Assembly: GCF_030150155.1 (NCBI RefSeq)
Contig: NZ_JASLGR010000060.1
Span: 1 to 64,000 of the forward strand
Direction: 5' to 3'
Length of the DNA: 64,000 nt
DNA from: Nocardioides sp.
GTDB taxonomy: Bacteria; Actinomycetota; Actinomycetes; Propionibacteriales; Nocardioidaceae
The number at the start of each line of letters is the position of its first letter. The first letter of the stretch is position 1. The translations under genes and the position numbers were made by a program. The notes under the pieces are model-generated. The model was not told the origin of the DNA and made no database searches. It worked only from the letters and a program-made list of their open reading frames with translations. Positions 16,144-24,443 of the stretch are shown here, piece after piece.

Positions 16144-18318
16144 CTACTTGATGAAGAGCATCTCGCGGTACTTCGGCAGCGGCCAGGCAGCGTCGTCGAC
16201 CTCGGTCTCGAGCGCGTCGGCGTAGCCCCGAGCGGTGTCCATCAGGCCACGGATCGTGGTCGCGGAGTGCTTCATGTGGTCGACCGTGTCGGCGAAGTCG
16301 TGCTGCTCCAGTGCCTCCGACAGCTGGCCGACGGTCTCCAGGAGCGCGTTGGCGTTCTCGGCGATCTTCTCGATCTGGACCGGGGCGAACTTCACGCCCA
16401 GGGTCTCGGCGGTCGCGAACGTGGCGGCCAGGTCAGCGGCGTACCGCATCGCAGCCGGGTAGATCACGGTCTTGGCCAGGTCGACGACCAGCTTCGCCTC
16501 GACGTTGATCGAGTTGATGTACTGCTCGGCGTAGACCTCGTAGCGGGCGTTGAGCTCGACGGCCGACAGCACGCCGGTCTTCTCGAACAGCTCGACGACC
16601 TCGGGCTCGGTGAACACCGGGAGCGCCTCGGCGCTGGTCGGCAGGTTGCGCAGACCGCGCTCCTCGACGGCGGCCTTGTGCCACTCCTCGGAGTAGCCGT
16701 CGCCACCGAAGACGGCGGCACCGTGCAGCTCCATGAGCTCCTTGAGCACGGCCTGGACGGCCTCGGGGCGGGTCTTGCCGGCACCGAGCTGGGCCTCGAG
16801 CTGGTCGGCGACCCACTCCAGGGAGTCGGCCAGCATCGTGTTCATCGCGACCAGCGGCCCCGAGACCGACTGCGAGGAGCCGACGGCACGGAACTCGAAG
16901 CGGTTGCCGGTGAAGGCGAACGGCGAGGTGCGGTTGCGGTCGCCCGGGTCGCGCTTGAAGTTGAGGATCTGGGTCAGGCCCAGGTCCATCACGCCGCCGT
17001 CGGTGGAGACGGCGATCTTGCCGTCCTTGATGTCGTTGTAGACGCCCTCGAGCTGGTCGCCGAGGTAGACCGACAGGATCGCCGGCGGGGCCTCGTTGGC
17101 GCCCAGGCGGTGGTCGTTGGACGCGGTCGCGATGACGGCGCGCAGCAGCGGACCGAACTTGTGCACGCCGCGGATCACGGCGCCGCAGAAGAGCAGGAAG
17201 TTGAGGTTGTGCTCGGGCGAGGTGCCCGGGTCGAGCAGGTTGCCCTGGGTCTCGTTGCCGACCGACCAGTTGACGTGCTTGCCCGAGCCGTTGATGCCGG
17301 CGAACGGCTTCTCGTGGAGCAGCAGCAGGAAGCCGTGCTCGGCCGCGGTGGCCTTGAGGATCGTCATCACGAGCTGCTGGTGGTCGGCAGCGATGTTGGC
17401 GTTCTCGTGGAACGGCGCCAGCTCGAACTGGCCGGGCGCGACCTCGTTGTGGTGGGTCTTGGCCGGGATGCCGAGGCGGAAGAGCTTGTCCTCGACGGCC
17501 TGCATGAAGACCTGGACCCGCTCGGGGATGGCCCCGAAGTAGTGGTCGTCGAACTCCTGGCCCTTGGCCGGCGGAGCACCGAAGAGGGTGCGACCGGCCA
17601 GCAGCAGGTCGGGGCGGGCGGCGGCGAAGTGCTCGTCGACCAGGAAGTACTCCTGCTCGGGGCCGCACGAGGCGTTCAGCGGCGCGACCTCGGTCTCGCC
17701 CATCAGGGTCAGGACGCGGCGGGCGGCCTTGTCCATCGCAGCGTTGGAGCGCAGCAGCGGGATCTTCTTGTCCAGGGACTCACCGGTCCAGGACATGAAG
17801 ACCGACGGGATCATCAGGGTCGCGCCGTTGGCGGTGTGCATGATGTACGCCGGGCTGGTCGGGTCCCACGCGGTGTAGCCGCGAGCGGCGTTCGTCATCC
17901 GCAGGCTGCCGTTGGGGAACGAGGAGCCGTCGGGCTCGCCCTTGATCAGCAGGCTGCCGGTGAACTCCGTGATCGCGTGACCGTCGGAGTTGGTGATGAT
18001 GAAGCCGTCGTGCTTCTCCGCGGTGATGTTCGTCAGCGGGTAGAAGACGTGGGAGAAGAACTTCGCGCCCTTGCTCATCGCCCAGGCCTTCATCGCAGCT
18101 GCGACGATGTCGGCGGTGGCCTTGTCCAGCGGCTCGCCGGTCTTGACGGTCTTCTTGACCGCCTTGAAGGCGTTCTTGGAGAGCGCCTCCTCCATCTTGG
18201 CAAGGTTGAAGACGTCACAGGCCCAGATCTCGCTCAGGGGGCGAATCTCCGCCGTGTCGACACCGGAGCGGTTGAGCACCTCGGTGATGGCGTTGCTGCG
18301 GACCTCGTTGGCAGTCAT
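16144..18318 (-). CDS. glnN: Glutamine synthetase type III
   Basis: A 724-residue GSIII that forms glutamine from glutamate, ammonia and ATP. The length is typical of this dodecameric class and far above the 450-470 of GSI. Seen: CGPEQEYFLVDE (GS metal-site Glu residues), KTHHNEVAPGQFELAPFHE, NGSGKHVNWSVG (ATP-loop region) and FTGNRFEFRAVGSSQS. The C-terminal 150 residues are helical, as in the class. Upstream lie two GlnR-like inverted elements (18368-18404) and a TAACGT -10 candidate at 18352-18357, so nitrogen control is likely. The gene is monocistronic between its own promoter and a hairpin terminator. Confidence 0.95.
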   Translation of the reverse strand: MTANEVRSNAITEVLNRSGVDTAEIRPLSEIWACDVFNLAKMEEALSKNAFKAVKKTVKTGEPLDKATADIVAAAMKAWAMSKGAKFFSHVFYPLTNITAEKHDGFIITNSDGHAITEFTGSLLIKGEPDGSSFPNGSLRMTNAARGYTAWDPTSPAYIMHTANGATLMIPSVFMSWTGESLDKKIPLLRSNAAMDKAARRVLTLMGETEVAPLNASCGPEQEYFLVDEHFAAARPDLLLAGRTLFGAPPAKGQEFDDHYFGAIPERVQVFMQAVEDKLFRLGIPAKTHHNEVAPGQFELAPFHENANIAADHQQLVMTILKATAAEHGFLLLLHEKPFAGINGSGKHVNWSVGNETQGNLLDPGTSPEHNLNFLLFCGAVIRGVHKFGPLLRAVIATASNDHRLGANEAPPAILSVYLGDQLEGVYNDIKDGKIAVSTDGGVMDLGLTQILNFKRDPGDRNRTSPFAFTGNRFEFRAVGSSQSVSGPLVAMNTMLADSLEWVADQLEAQLGAGKTRPEAVQAVLKELMELHGAAVFGGDGYSEEWHKAAVEERGLRNLPTSAEALPVFTEPEVVELFEKTGVLSAVELNARYEVYAEQYINSINVEAKLVVDLAKTVIYPAAMRYAADLAATFATAETLGVKFAPVQIEKIAENANALLETVGQLSEALEQHDFADTVDHMKHSATTIRGLMDTARGYADALETEVDDAAWPLPKYREMLFIK

Positions 18319-18367
18319 GTAACTCTCAATCCTTGCTAGGCGATGCCACCGACGTTAGAGGCGCGGT

Positions 18368-18404
18368 GTTTCACGAAACGGCCCGTTTGTTACAGGCATG
18401 TAAC
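18368..18404. promoter_or_regulatory. GlnR-like operator upstream of glnN
   Basis: GTTTC-AC-GAAAC (18368-18379) and GTTAC-n6-GTAAC (18389-18404) are both inverted. The second matches the actinobacterial GlnR pattern of GTnAC, six bases, GnAAC. They lie 11 to 47 bp upstream of the glnN -10 candidate and could also affect the divergent VanZ gene. Confidence 0.6.
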
Positions 18405-18456
18405 AGGTTTCCCGGGCCATCGCGCCCACGACTCGGCCCGCCGCCTGTAACTGCCC

Positions 18457-18462
18457 TAGCGT
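18457..18462 (+). promoter_or_regulatory. -10 hexamer of the vanZ-like gene
   Basis: TAGCGT precedes GTG 18469 by six bases with no ribosome binding site, so the message is probably leaderless. Confidence 0.5.
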
Positions 18463-18468
18463 GGTCAG

Positions 18469-19527
18469 GTGCACGATCAAGCCACCAACGCCCTCCTCGC
18501 CGTCCTGCTCGGAACCGGCCTGGCGATCGTGCTGCTGCTCCCGGTCACCGCGGTGCTGTACCGCCGCGAAGGGCGTCTCGGCATCCGGTCGCTGATGGTC
18601 CTGCTGGCCGCGGCGATCTACGGCGTGGCGCTGTGGACCTACACGCTGCTGCCCGCACCGTCGCGCTCGGACGTGCGCTGTGTGGGAAGCCAGACGGCGC
18701 CGTTCGCCTCCCTCGACGACATCCTGGACCGTGGGGCGGGCTCGGCCGGGGAGCTGCTGGCCAACCCGGCGTTCCTCCAGGTAGCCCTCAACGTGGCCCT
18801 GTTCGTGCCGTTCGGCTTCTTCGTGCGCCGGATCCTGCGCCGCGGCGTGGTCGTCGCCGGGCTGCTCGGCCTGGCGGTCTCGCTGCTGATCGAGACCACC
18901 CAGCGCACCGGGGTGTGGGGGTTCTATCACTGCGCCTACCGGGTCTTCGACGTGGACGACCTGATCACCAACACCACGGGCGCGATCCTCGGCTCGCTGC
19001 TCTCCGCCCTCGTCGTACCGCGGCACACACGCCGGCGTCCGCTGCCGACCCAGGTCTCGTTGGGACGGCGCTGGATGGGGATGGTGTGCGACGGCCTGGC
19101 CACCTCCGCGCTGGCGTTCGCCGTCGACGTGTCGTGGCGGGCCTTCCATCTGTACGGCGGCGGGGACACGCGCTACCTGGACGGGGCGCTGGAGCGGTGG
19201 CTGGCCTGGGGCAGTGCCGGGGCCGTCCAGCTGGTCGTGGTGCTGATGGCCGGTCGCACGATCGGCGAGTGGGCGATCGCGGTGGAGACCACTGCCTCCC
19301 GCCCGGGGCTGGCCCTCCCGGGCCGGCTGGTGAAGTGGGTCTGCGGCATCGGCGCGTTCGCCGCGCTGTCGGCCTGGGAGGGACCGGGCTGGATCCTCAA
19401 CGTCTTCCTGGCGGTCACGGTCCTCGCCGCTTGGCCCGGAGCTGACCATCCCGGCCTCGCGACCCGGCTGGGTGGCCTGAAACTCGGTGTCGCGCAGACC
19501 GAGGAACGCGCTACGGTCACCCCATGA
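18469..19527 (+). CDS. VanZ-like and RDD-like membrane protein
   Basis: A 352-residue integral membrane protein. Residues 10-185 have the VanZ pattern: about five helices, ALNVALFVPFGFFVRR, IETTQRTGVWG and the terminal DVDDLITNTTGAILG. The C-terminal half (GMVCDGLATSALAFAVD, then GRTIGEWAIAVE) resembles an RDD domain. VanZ proteins are linked to lipoglycopeptide tolerance and envelope functions, but no activity can be assigned here. Its stop overlaps the arfB ATG by four bases, so the two genes are co-translated although they seem functionally unrelated. Confidence 0.8.
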   Translation: MHDQATNALLAVLLGTGLAIVLLLPVTAVLYRREGRLGIRSLMVLLAAAIYGVALWTYTLLPAPSRSDVRCVGSQTAPFASLDDILDRGAGSAGELLANPAFLQVALNVALFVPFGFFVRRILRRGVVVAGLLGLAVSLLIETTQRTGVWGFYHCAYRVFDVDDLITNTTGAILGSLLSALVVPRHTRRRPLPTQVSLGRRWMGMVCDGLATSALAFAVDVSWRAFHLYGGGDTRYLDGALERWLAWGSAGAVQLVVVLMAGRTIGEWAIAVETTASRPGLALPGRLVKWVCGIGAFAALSAWEGPGWILNVFLAVTVLAAWPGADHPGLATRLGGLKLGVAQTEERATVTP

Positions 19528-19979
19528 GCGACCCGGGCAAGGACCTGGCGGTGCCCGCCGGTCCTGGCGCACCGCACGGTGTCGTGATCCCTGCCGACGA
19601 GCTCTCCGAGCGGTTCTCCCGCTCGCCCGGCCCCGGCGGCCAGTCGGTCAACACCAGCGACACCCGGGTCGAGCTGCGCTTCTCCCCCGCCTCCTCGAGC
19701 GCCTTCACCGATGCCCAGCGCGTCCGGGTGCTACGCCATCTCGGCCCCTCGATGACCGGTGACCACATCGCGATCGTCGCCTCCGAGCACCGTTCCCAGC
19801 ACCGCAACCGGGTCGCTGCCCGCGAGCGCCTCGCCGCCCTGGTCCGGGCCGCACTGATGCCGCCGCCCCCACCGCGGCGCGCCACGAAGCCCAGCCGGGC
19901 CTCGCAGCGGCGTCGGGTCGAGTCCAAGAAGCTCGCCGGCCGGACGAAGGCGCTACGTGGGCGGGTCCGCGAGGACTAG
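19524..19979 (+). CDS. arfB: Ribosome-rescue peptidyl-tRNA hydrolase ArfB
   Basis: A 151-residue homologue of ArfB/YaeJ. The N-terminal RF-1-like domain carries the catalytic GGQ in SPGPGGQSVNTSDTRVEL, which hydrolyses peptidyl-tRNA on stalled ribosomes. The C-terminal 45 residues are a basic tail (KPSRASQRRRVESKK, then RTKALRGRVRED) of the kind that inserts into the empty mRNA channel. ATG 19524 overlaps the upstream stop. With prfC at 11317 the window holds two translation-termination factors, though not in one operon. Confidence 0.93.
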   Translation: MSDPGKDLAVPAGPGAPHGVVIPADELSERFSRSPGPGGQSVNTSDTRVELRFSPASSSAFTDAQRVRVLRHLGPSMTGDHIAIVASEHRSQHRNRVAARERLAALVRAALMPPPPPRRATKPSRASQRRRVESKKLAGRTKALRGRVRED

Positions 19980-19983
19980 TGGC

Positions 19984-20595
19984 TCAGCCCTGGCGGTACT
20001 GCTCCTGGTGCACCACCAGCGGCCCACGCCCACGCCAGCCGAACCGCTCCAGATCCGGTACGTCGGGCAGCGTGGTCAGCTCACCGACGCAGAGCCAGGC
20101 CACGGGGCGGATGTGGGCGGGGAAGCCGACCAGGTCGGCGAGGAACTGCTCGCGGTAGAAGCTCACCCAGCCCACCCCGATCCCTTCGGCGGTCGCGGCG
20201 AGCCAGAGGTTCTCAATGGCCAGGTTGACCGAGTAGAGCCCGGCGTCGGCGATCGCGTGACGGCCCAGCACCTGCTCCCCGGCGGTCGTCGGGTCGTAGC
20301 CCACCACCAGGCCGAGGCCCGACTCCCGGATGCCCTCGATCTTGATCCGGTCGAAGGTCGCGGCACGCTCCCCGGCGAGTGAGTCAGCGAACACCTGCCG
20401 CTCCCCTGCGACGTGGGCGGCGAACGCGTCGAGGCGCTCGGGCTCCCGGACCGTCACGAAGACCCAGGGCTGGGACATGCCGACGCTGGGCGCCTGATGC
20501 GCCGCAGCCAGGATGCGGTCCAGCACCTCGGGGCGCGGCGGCGTACCGGAGAACTCGGCGCGGGTGTCGCGACGGCGGGCGATGGCGTCGTACAG
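19984..20595 (-). CDS. bluB: 5,6-dimethylbenzimidazole synthase BluB
   Basis: A flavin-destroying enzyme of the nitroreductase fold that converts reduced FMN to the lower ligand of vitamin B12. Seen: QAPSVGMSQPWVFV, RIKIEGIRESGLGLVVGYDPT and NLWLAATAEGIGVGWVSFY. The first ATG or GTG in frame (GTG 20526) would drop about 25 conserved residues reading IDLYDAIARRRDTRAEF and so on. The frame is open upstream to a TGA at about 20616, with GGAGG ahead of an ATC at 20601 and a CTG at 20595. I chose CTG as the nearest usable start; an AUC start at 20601 has better Shine-Dalgarno spacing. The gene converges with arfB. Confidence 0.85.
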   Translation of the reverse strand: MYDAIARRRDTRAEFSGTPPRPEVLDRILAAAHQAPSVGMSQPWVFVTVREPERLDAFAAHVAGERQVFADSLAGERAATFDRIKIEGIRESGLGLVVGYDPTTAGEQVLGRHAIADAGLYSVNLAIENLWLAATAEGIGVGWVSFYREQFLADLVGFPAHIRPVAWLCVGELTTLPDVPDLERFGWRGRGPLVVHQEQYRQG

Positions 20596-20696
20596 GTCGA
20601 TGGGAGCCTCCGGTGTTCAGGCGCTACCGGTCCCAGTAGCGACCCTCGACCCTAGCCAACGTCGCCGCAGGCACGACCCGGGCCGGGGCGACGGCG

Positions 20697-20728
20697 GGCC
20701 CGGGTGTTCCACTGGTCACACCCGGGCC
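20697..20728 (-). terminator. Hairpin downstream of the SDR gene
   Basis: A perfect 11-bp stem (20697-20707 with 20718-20728) around a 10-base loop lies 27 bases after the SDR stop on the minus strand. There is no T-run, as is common for actinobacterial terminators. Confidence 0.6.
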
Positions 20729-20754
20729 GTCCGTCGAGGCCGATCAGAGGCCGG

Positions 20755-21552
20755 TCAGATGTCGGAGCCGCCGTCGACCCGGATCTCGGCACCGGTCAGG
20801 TAGGACGCGTCATCCGACGCCGCGAAGGCGATCACCCCGGCGATCTGCTCGGGCTGCGCCTCCCCCATCAGCGACCGGATCCGGCCGAAGTAGGAGAAGT
20901 CCAGGTGGGCTGCCTCGGGCCCCACCACCGCGGTCAGCGGGGTGGCGACCTGGCCGGGCGAGATCGGCACGACCCGGATGCCCCGGCCGACCAGCTCGGC
21001 GGCGAGACTGATCGAGAAGGCCAGCACGGCACCCTTGGAGGCCGAGTACGCCGTCATGTACGGGTTCCCCTGGGTGGCCGACAGGGAGGCGACGTTGACG
21101 ATCGCCGAGCCACGCGACAGGTTGGCGACGGCCTCACGGCAGAAGAGCGCGGTGCCGACCAGGTTGACCTCGTACAGCGCCCGCAGGTCGTCGACGCTGA
21201 GCGTCTCGATCGGAGTGGTGCGGTGGATCCCGGCCACGTTGACCAGGACGTCGAGGCCCCCGAGGGTCTGCACGGCACCTGCGACCGCGGCGACCACCTC
21301 GGCCTCAACCGTGACGTCGCAGACCGCGGTGCTGATCGACCCGGCACCGGCGCAGGCGGCCACGGTGGCCTCCAGTCCGGCGGCGTCGCGGTCGACACCG
21401 ACGACCTGGGCGCCCTCGGCGACGAGCCGGACCGCGGTCGCCCGGCCGATCCCCGAGCCGGCCCCGGTCAGCAGCACCCGGCGCCCCTGGAACCGGTTGC
21501 TCACCAGCATCGGCTCGCCGGCCGCCGTACTCTCCACACCTGCTGCGCTCAT
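20755..21552 (-). CDS. Short-chain dehydrogenase/reductase
   Basis: A classical SDR of about 265 residues. The cofactor motif TGAGSGIG and an acidic residue in VVGVDRDAAG favour NAD(H). The catalytic Ser lies in VASLSATQG and YSASK supplies Tyr and Lys. The C-terminal LTGAEIRVDGGSDI is standard. Similarity is to the 3-oxoacyl-ACP reductase/FabG-like group; the substrate is unknown. The track allows an upstream extension, but ATG 21552 is preceded by AGAGGG and gives a normal N-terminus. A second candidate is the Met at MLVSNRFQ. Divergent from the hemerythrin gene. Confidence 0.87.
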   Translation of the reverse strand: MSAAGVESTAAGEPMLVSNRFQGRRVLLTGAGSGIGRATAVRLVAEGAQVVGVDRDAAGLEATVAACAGAGSISTAVCDVTVEAEVVAAVAGAVQTLGGLDVLVNVAGIHRTTPIETLSVDDLRALYEVNLVGTALFCREAVANLSRGSAIVNVASLSATQGNPYMTAYSASKGAVLAFSISLAAELVGRGIRVVPISPGQVATPLTAVVGPEAAHLDFSYFGRIRSLMGEAQPEQIAGVIAFAASDDASYLTGAEIRVDGGSDI

Positions 21553-21722
21553 CGATCGTGTCCCTCTCAGGTCTGCATGACTGGTCGGGGCGAATGTGAC
21601 ACGGCCCACACGTCGACGCGGGCCCGGCTCTCACTGACCGGGTCGATCTCCCCAGTCGCGCGCCAGCCGACCTCCAGCGCGACCGCCGAAGGTGGAGCCC
21701 CCATCACTTCGAGGAGCCCACG

Positions 21723-22421
21723 ATGACCGACCAGATCCTGCTGCCCGGGCAGGCCGCCGCCGCGGCCGGACCCGCCGACATGACGATGATGTACGTCCTG
21801 CACCACGCGTTCCGACGTGACCTGAGCGACTTCCGCGCCACGGTCGCGACGGTCTCGCTCGACGATCGCGAGGCCTGGCGTCGCCTGCAGGGGCGCTGGC
21901 AGCTGTTCACCTCCGAGCTGCACACCCACCACACCAAGGAGGACACCATCCTGTGGCCGATGCTGGCCGAACGTGCCGAACGGGCCGCCGACGCCGCGGG
22001 GCTGCGGGTGCTGAGCGAGATGGAGGCCGAGCACGACACCCTGGACCCGCTGCTGGCCAGCTGTGACGCGGGGTTCACGGCGCTGGCCCGCGCCGCGGCC
22101 CCGGAGACGTACCGGGACCTGCGCTCCGACCTCGACGAGCTGGCCACCTGCCTGGGCACCCACCTCGCGCACGAGGAGACCGACGCGGTGCCGATCCTGC
22201 AGCGCTACGTCGGCGGGCCCGAGTGGGAGGTGATCGAGCGTGAGCAGTTCCGCGGCCGGCCGTCGGTGCGTCATGCCCGCCAGTTCCTGCCCTGGATCTT
22301 CAAGGGGCTCGACGCGACCGCGACGGCTCGGGTCGCGGCGATCGGCGGCACCCCGATGCGGCTGCTGTGGGCCTCGTCGCGGCGCGGCTTCGAGCGCCGG
22401 GAGGCCGAGACCTTCGCCTGA
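21723..22421 (+). CDS. Hemerythrin HHE domain protein
   Basis: A 232-residue protein with a hemerythrin-like four-helix bundle. Iron-ligand candidates are LHHAFRRD, LHTHHTKED (two His and Glu/Asp), EAEHDTLD and THLAHEETD, in the order and spacing of the HHE family. Such proteins bind O2 or NO or act as di-iron sensors, and are widespread in actinobacteria. The C-terminal 60 residues extend beyond the bundle and are not recognised. GAGGAG precedes ATG 21723. It is convergent with the histidine kinase gene, 12 bp away. Confidence 0.88.
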   Translation: MTDQILLPGQAAAAAGPADMTMMYVLHHAFRRDLSDFRATVATVSLDDREAWRRLQGRWQLFTSELHTHHTKEDTILWPMLAERAERAADAAGLRVLSEMEAEHDTLDPLLASCDAGFTALARAAAPETYRDLRSDLDELATCLGTHLAHEETDAVPILQRYVGGPEWEVIEREQFRGRPSVRHARQFLPWIFKGLDATATARVAAIGGTPMRLLWASSRRGFERREAETFA

Positions 22422-22433
22422 GGAGCAGGCGAC

Positions 22434-24443
22434 TCACGGCGTGGGGAGCCGCAGCTCCACCTCGGTTCCCCCGCCGGGTCGGGCCCCGATCCGCAGCGTC
22501 GCCCCCAGCTCCAGCGCCCGCTCGCGCATCGAGCGCAACCCGACACCGTCGACCGCGTCCGCGGCGATGCCGATGCCGTCGTCGCTGACGGCGATCACCA
22601 GGTCGCCGTCGGCGCGACGCCGCACCACCACCGAGCAGCGGGTCGCGTGAGCATGGCGCTGCATGTTGAGCAGCGCCTCACTGACCAGCTGGTAGAGCGC
22701 TACCTGCACCCCGGCTGCCTGCTCGGTCCCGGCTGAGACGGTGACGTCGATCCGGCAGCCGGGAGTCTCGAACCGGGCAGCGAGCGCCGTCAGGGCTGAG
22801 GCCAGGTCACCGTCCTCCAGGGCCAGCGGCACCAGCGAACGGCTCAGCCGGCGCACCTCCTCCCCCTGCCGGGAGAGCTCCCGCTCCACGGTGTCGAACA
22901 GCTCCGCAGCGTTCACGGGGTCCTTCTCCTGCTGTCCGCGGGCCGCGATCAGCCCCAGCCTGATGCCGGCCAGCGCGGGGCCGAGCCCGTCGTGCAGATC
23001 GCGGCGCAGCGCACGTCGTTCCTCATGCCGCACGCTCGCCACCCGACTCCGGGCTGCGGTCAGCGCCTCGACGGACTGACTCAGGTCGATCGTCATCGCC
23101 ACCATGCCGGCGACCTCGCTCAGCATCTGGGTGGTACGCCGGTCCAGGCGCTCCCCCGGGCGGGGCAGGGCGACCAGGCGCCCGACCTGCCGGCCCCGGC
23201 TGACCAGCGCGATGTCGACCTCGCCGTCCTCGGTCCGCACGCTCCGGGGACCGGGCGGGAGCAGGTGCACCGCCGAGAGCCGCAGGCTGCGGCACAACGC
23301 CTCGGCGAGCGCGTCGAGGTCGAACTCCGCCTCCCCCACCCCGCGCAGCAGACGTGCCGGATCGGCGCCGGTGCCGTAGACGAGGTGGTCGACGTGGCGT
23401 TGGATCCAGGCACGCAGCCGCACCGCACCGAGCCCGATCACGCCCACGACCAACGCCACGGCGACGTCGGAGTCGACCGGCAGCCCGCGGGCGACGAACG
23501 CGAGCAGCACCAAGGTGGCCAGCGCGATGCTGACCGTCATCGCCGCCCACACCAGGCTCCGGTCGACCCGGGTCCGCATCCCCCACAGCTGTTGGCCGAG
23601 CACCAGCACCAGCAGGGCCGCCGGCAGGAAGAGCTGGGCCACCAGCAGCAGGGTGCCGCTGACCTCGGCGGCGACGGATGCCCAGCCGGCCGGCGTCGGC
23701 ACCACGAAGGCTGCGATCGCGATCACCATCGCGGCCTGTCCGGCGATCAGCCAGAGCAGGCCCCGGCGCTGGGCCTCGGGCGCGCTGCGCCGGCGCAGCA
23801 CCAGCCAGACCAGCACCACGGCACCGAGCACCGCGATCACCCGGTGCGGATGCATCCCGAGGTCCGAGCGCACCCGCTGCCAGGTCGCGGAGTGGATCCC
23901 GAAGGGGTTCGCCGGCAGGCCCGGCACCACCGCGGTGAGCCCGGGCAGCGTGGCCAGCACGATCACCAGCGCCGAGACCGCGATCAGCAGCCACGGTCGA
24001 CGCACGGACTGTGCCGGGACCGCGAGCAGCGGAACCACCGTGCAGGTCGCATAGACACCGGGCACCCAGGCCCAGTACGGCAGGTAGAAGAGCACGCCGT
24101 TGCCCGGCAGGGTGTGGTCGAGGAGCGCGGCAGCGGTGGCGAAGCCCGAGGCAGCGCAGCCGACCGCGGTGAGGGCTAACAGCCACACCACCGGGTGCCG
24201 GGTGCGTGGCAGCATCAGCGTGACCACTGCCCCGTAGACCACCGCGGTGACGACGTCCATCACCCAGTTCGCGAGCTCGGCGGGCTCGGTGCCCGAGGCG
24301 ACCACCGTTGCCACCGCCGCTACCGCGAACGCCCAGACCACGGCCGCGATCGTCCAGGCCAGGGCGGTCCACCCCAGCCGGGCGCGTCGCAGACCGTCGT
24401 ACGTCGACCCGAGCGGCACCTCGACCGCGTACGGCGCGCTCAT
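22434..24443 (-). CDS. Membrane histidine kinase, HisKA_3 (NarL partner) type
   Basis: A 669-residue kinase. The N-terminal half (about 20-350) carries many hydrophobic helices, probably eight to ten, with no large extracytoplasmic domain. A soluble linker with a GAF-like character follows, then the HisKA_3 dimerisation helix with DLHDGLGP (His about 484) and an HATPase_c domain with N-box EALLNMQRHAHA and G-boxes DDGIGIA and GGGTEVELRL. The ATG overlaps the stop of the SARP-receiver gene (ATGA), so kinase and regulator are made as a pair. The multi-helix input suggests sensing in or near the membrane. The signal is unknown. Confidence 0.9.
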   Translation of the reverse strand: MSAPYAVEVPLGSTYDGLRRARLGWTALAWTIAAVVWAFAVAAVATVVASGTEPAELANWVMDVVTAVVYGAVVTLMLPRTRHPVVWLLALTAVGCAASGFATAAALLDHTLPGNGVLFYLPYWAWVPGVYATCTVVPLLAVPAQSVRRPWLLIAVSALVIVLATLPGLTAVVPGLPANPFGIHSATWQRVRSDLGMHPHRVIAVLGAVVLVWLVLRRRSAPEAQRRGLLWLIAGQAAMVIAIAAFVVPTPAGWASVAAEVSGTLLLVAQLFLPAALLVLVLGQQLWGMRTRVDRSLVWAAMTVSIALATLVLLAFVARGLPVDSDVAVALVVGVIGLGAVRLRAWIQRHVDHLVYGTGADPARLLRGVGEAEFDLDALAEALCRSLRLSAVHLLPPGPRSVRTEDGEVDIALVSRGRQVGRLVALPRPGERLDRRTTQMLSEVAGMVAMTIDLSQSVEALTAARSRVASVRHEERRALRRDLHDGLGPALAGIRLGLIAARGQQEKDPVNAAELFDTVERELSRQGEEVRRLSRSLVPLALEDGDLASALTALAARFETPGCRIDVTVSAGTEQAAGVQVALYQLVSEALLNMQRHAHATRCSVVVRRRADGDLVIAVSDDGIGIAADAVDGVGLRSMRERALELGATLRIGARPGGGTEVELRLPTP

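Noticed and set aside
16027..18339. Long plus-strand open frame of 770 codons
   Set aside because: It is fully antisense to glnN, which is an unmistakable GSIII gene. The translation has no family pattern and arises from GC-rich codon bias.
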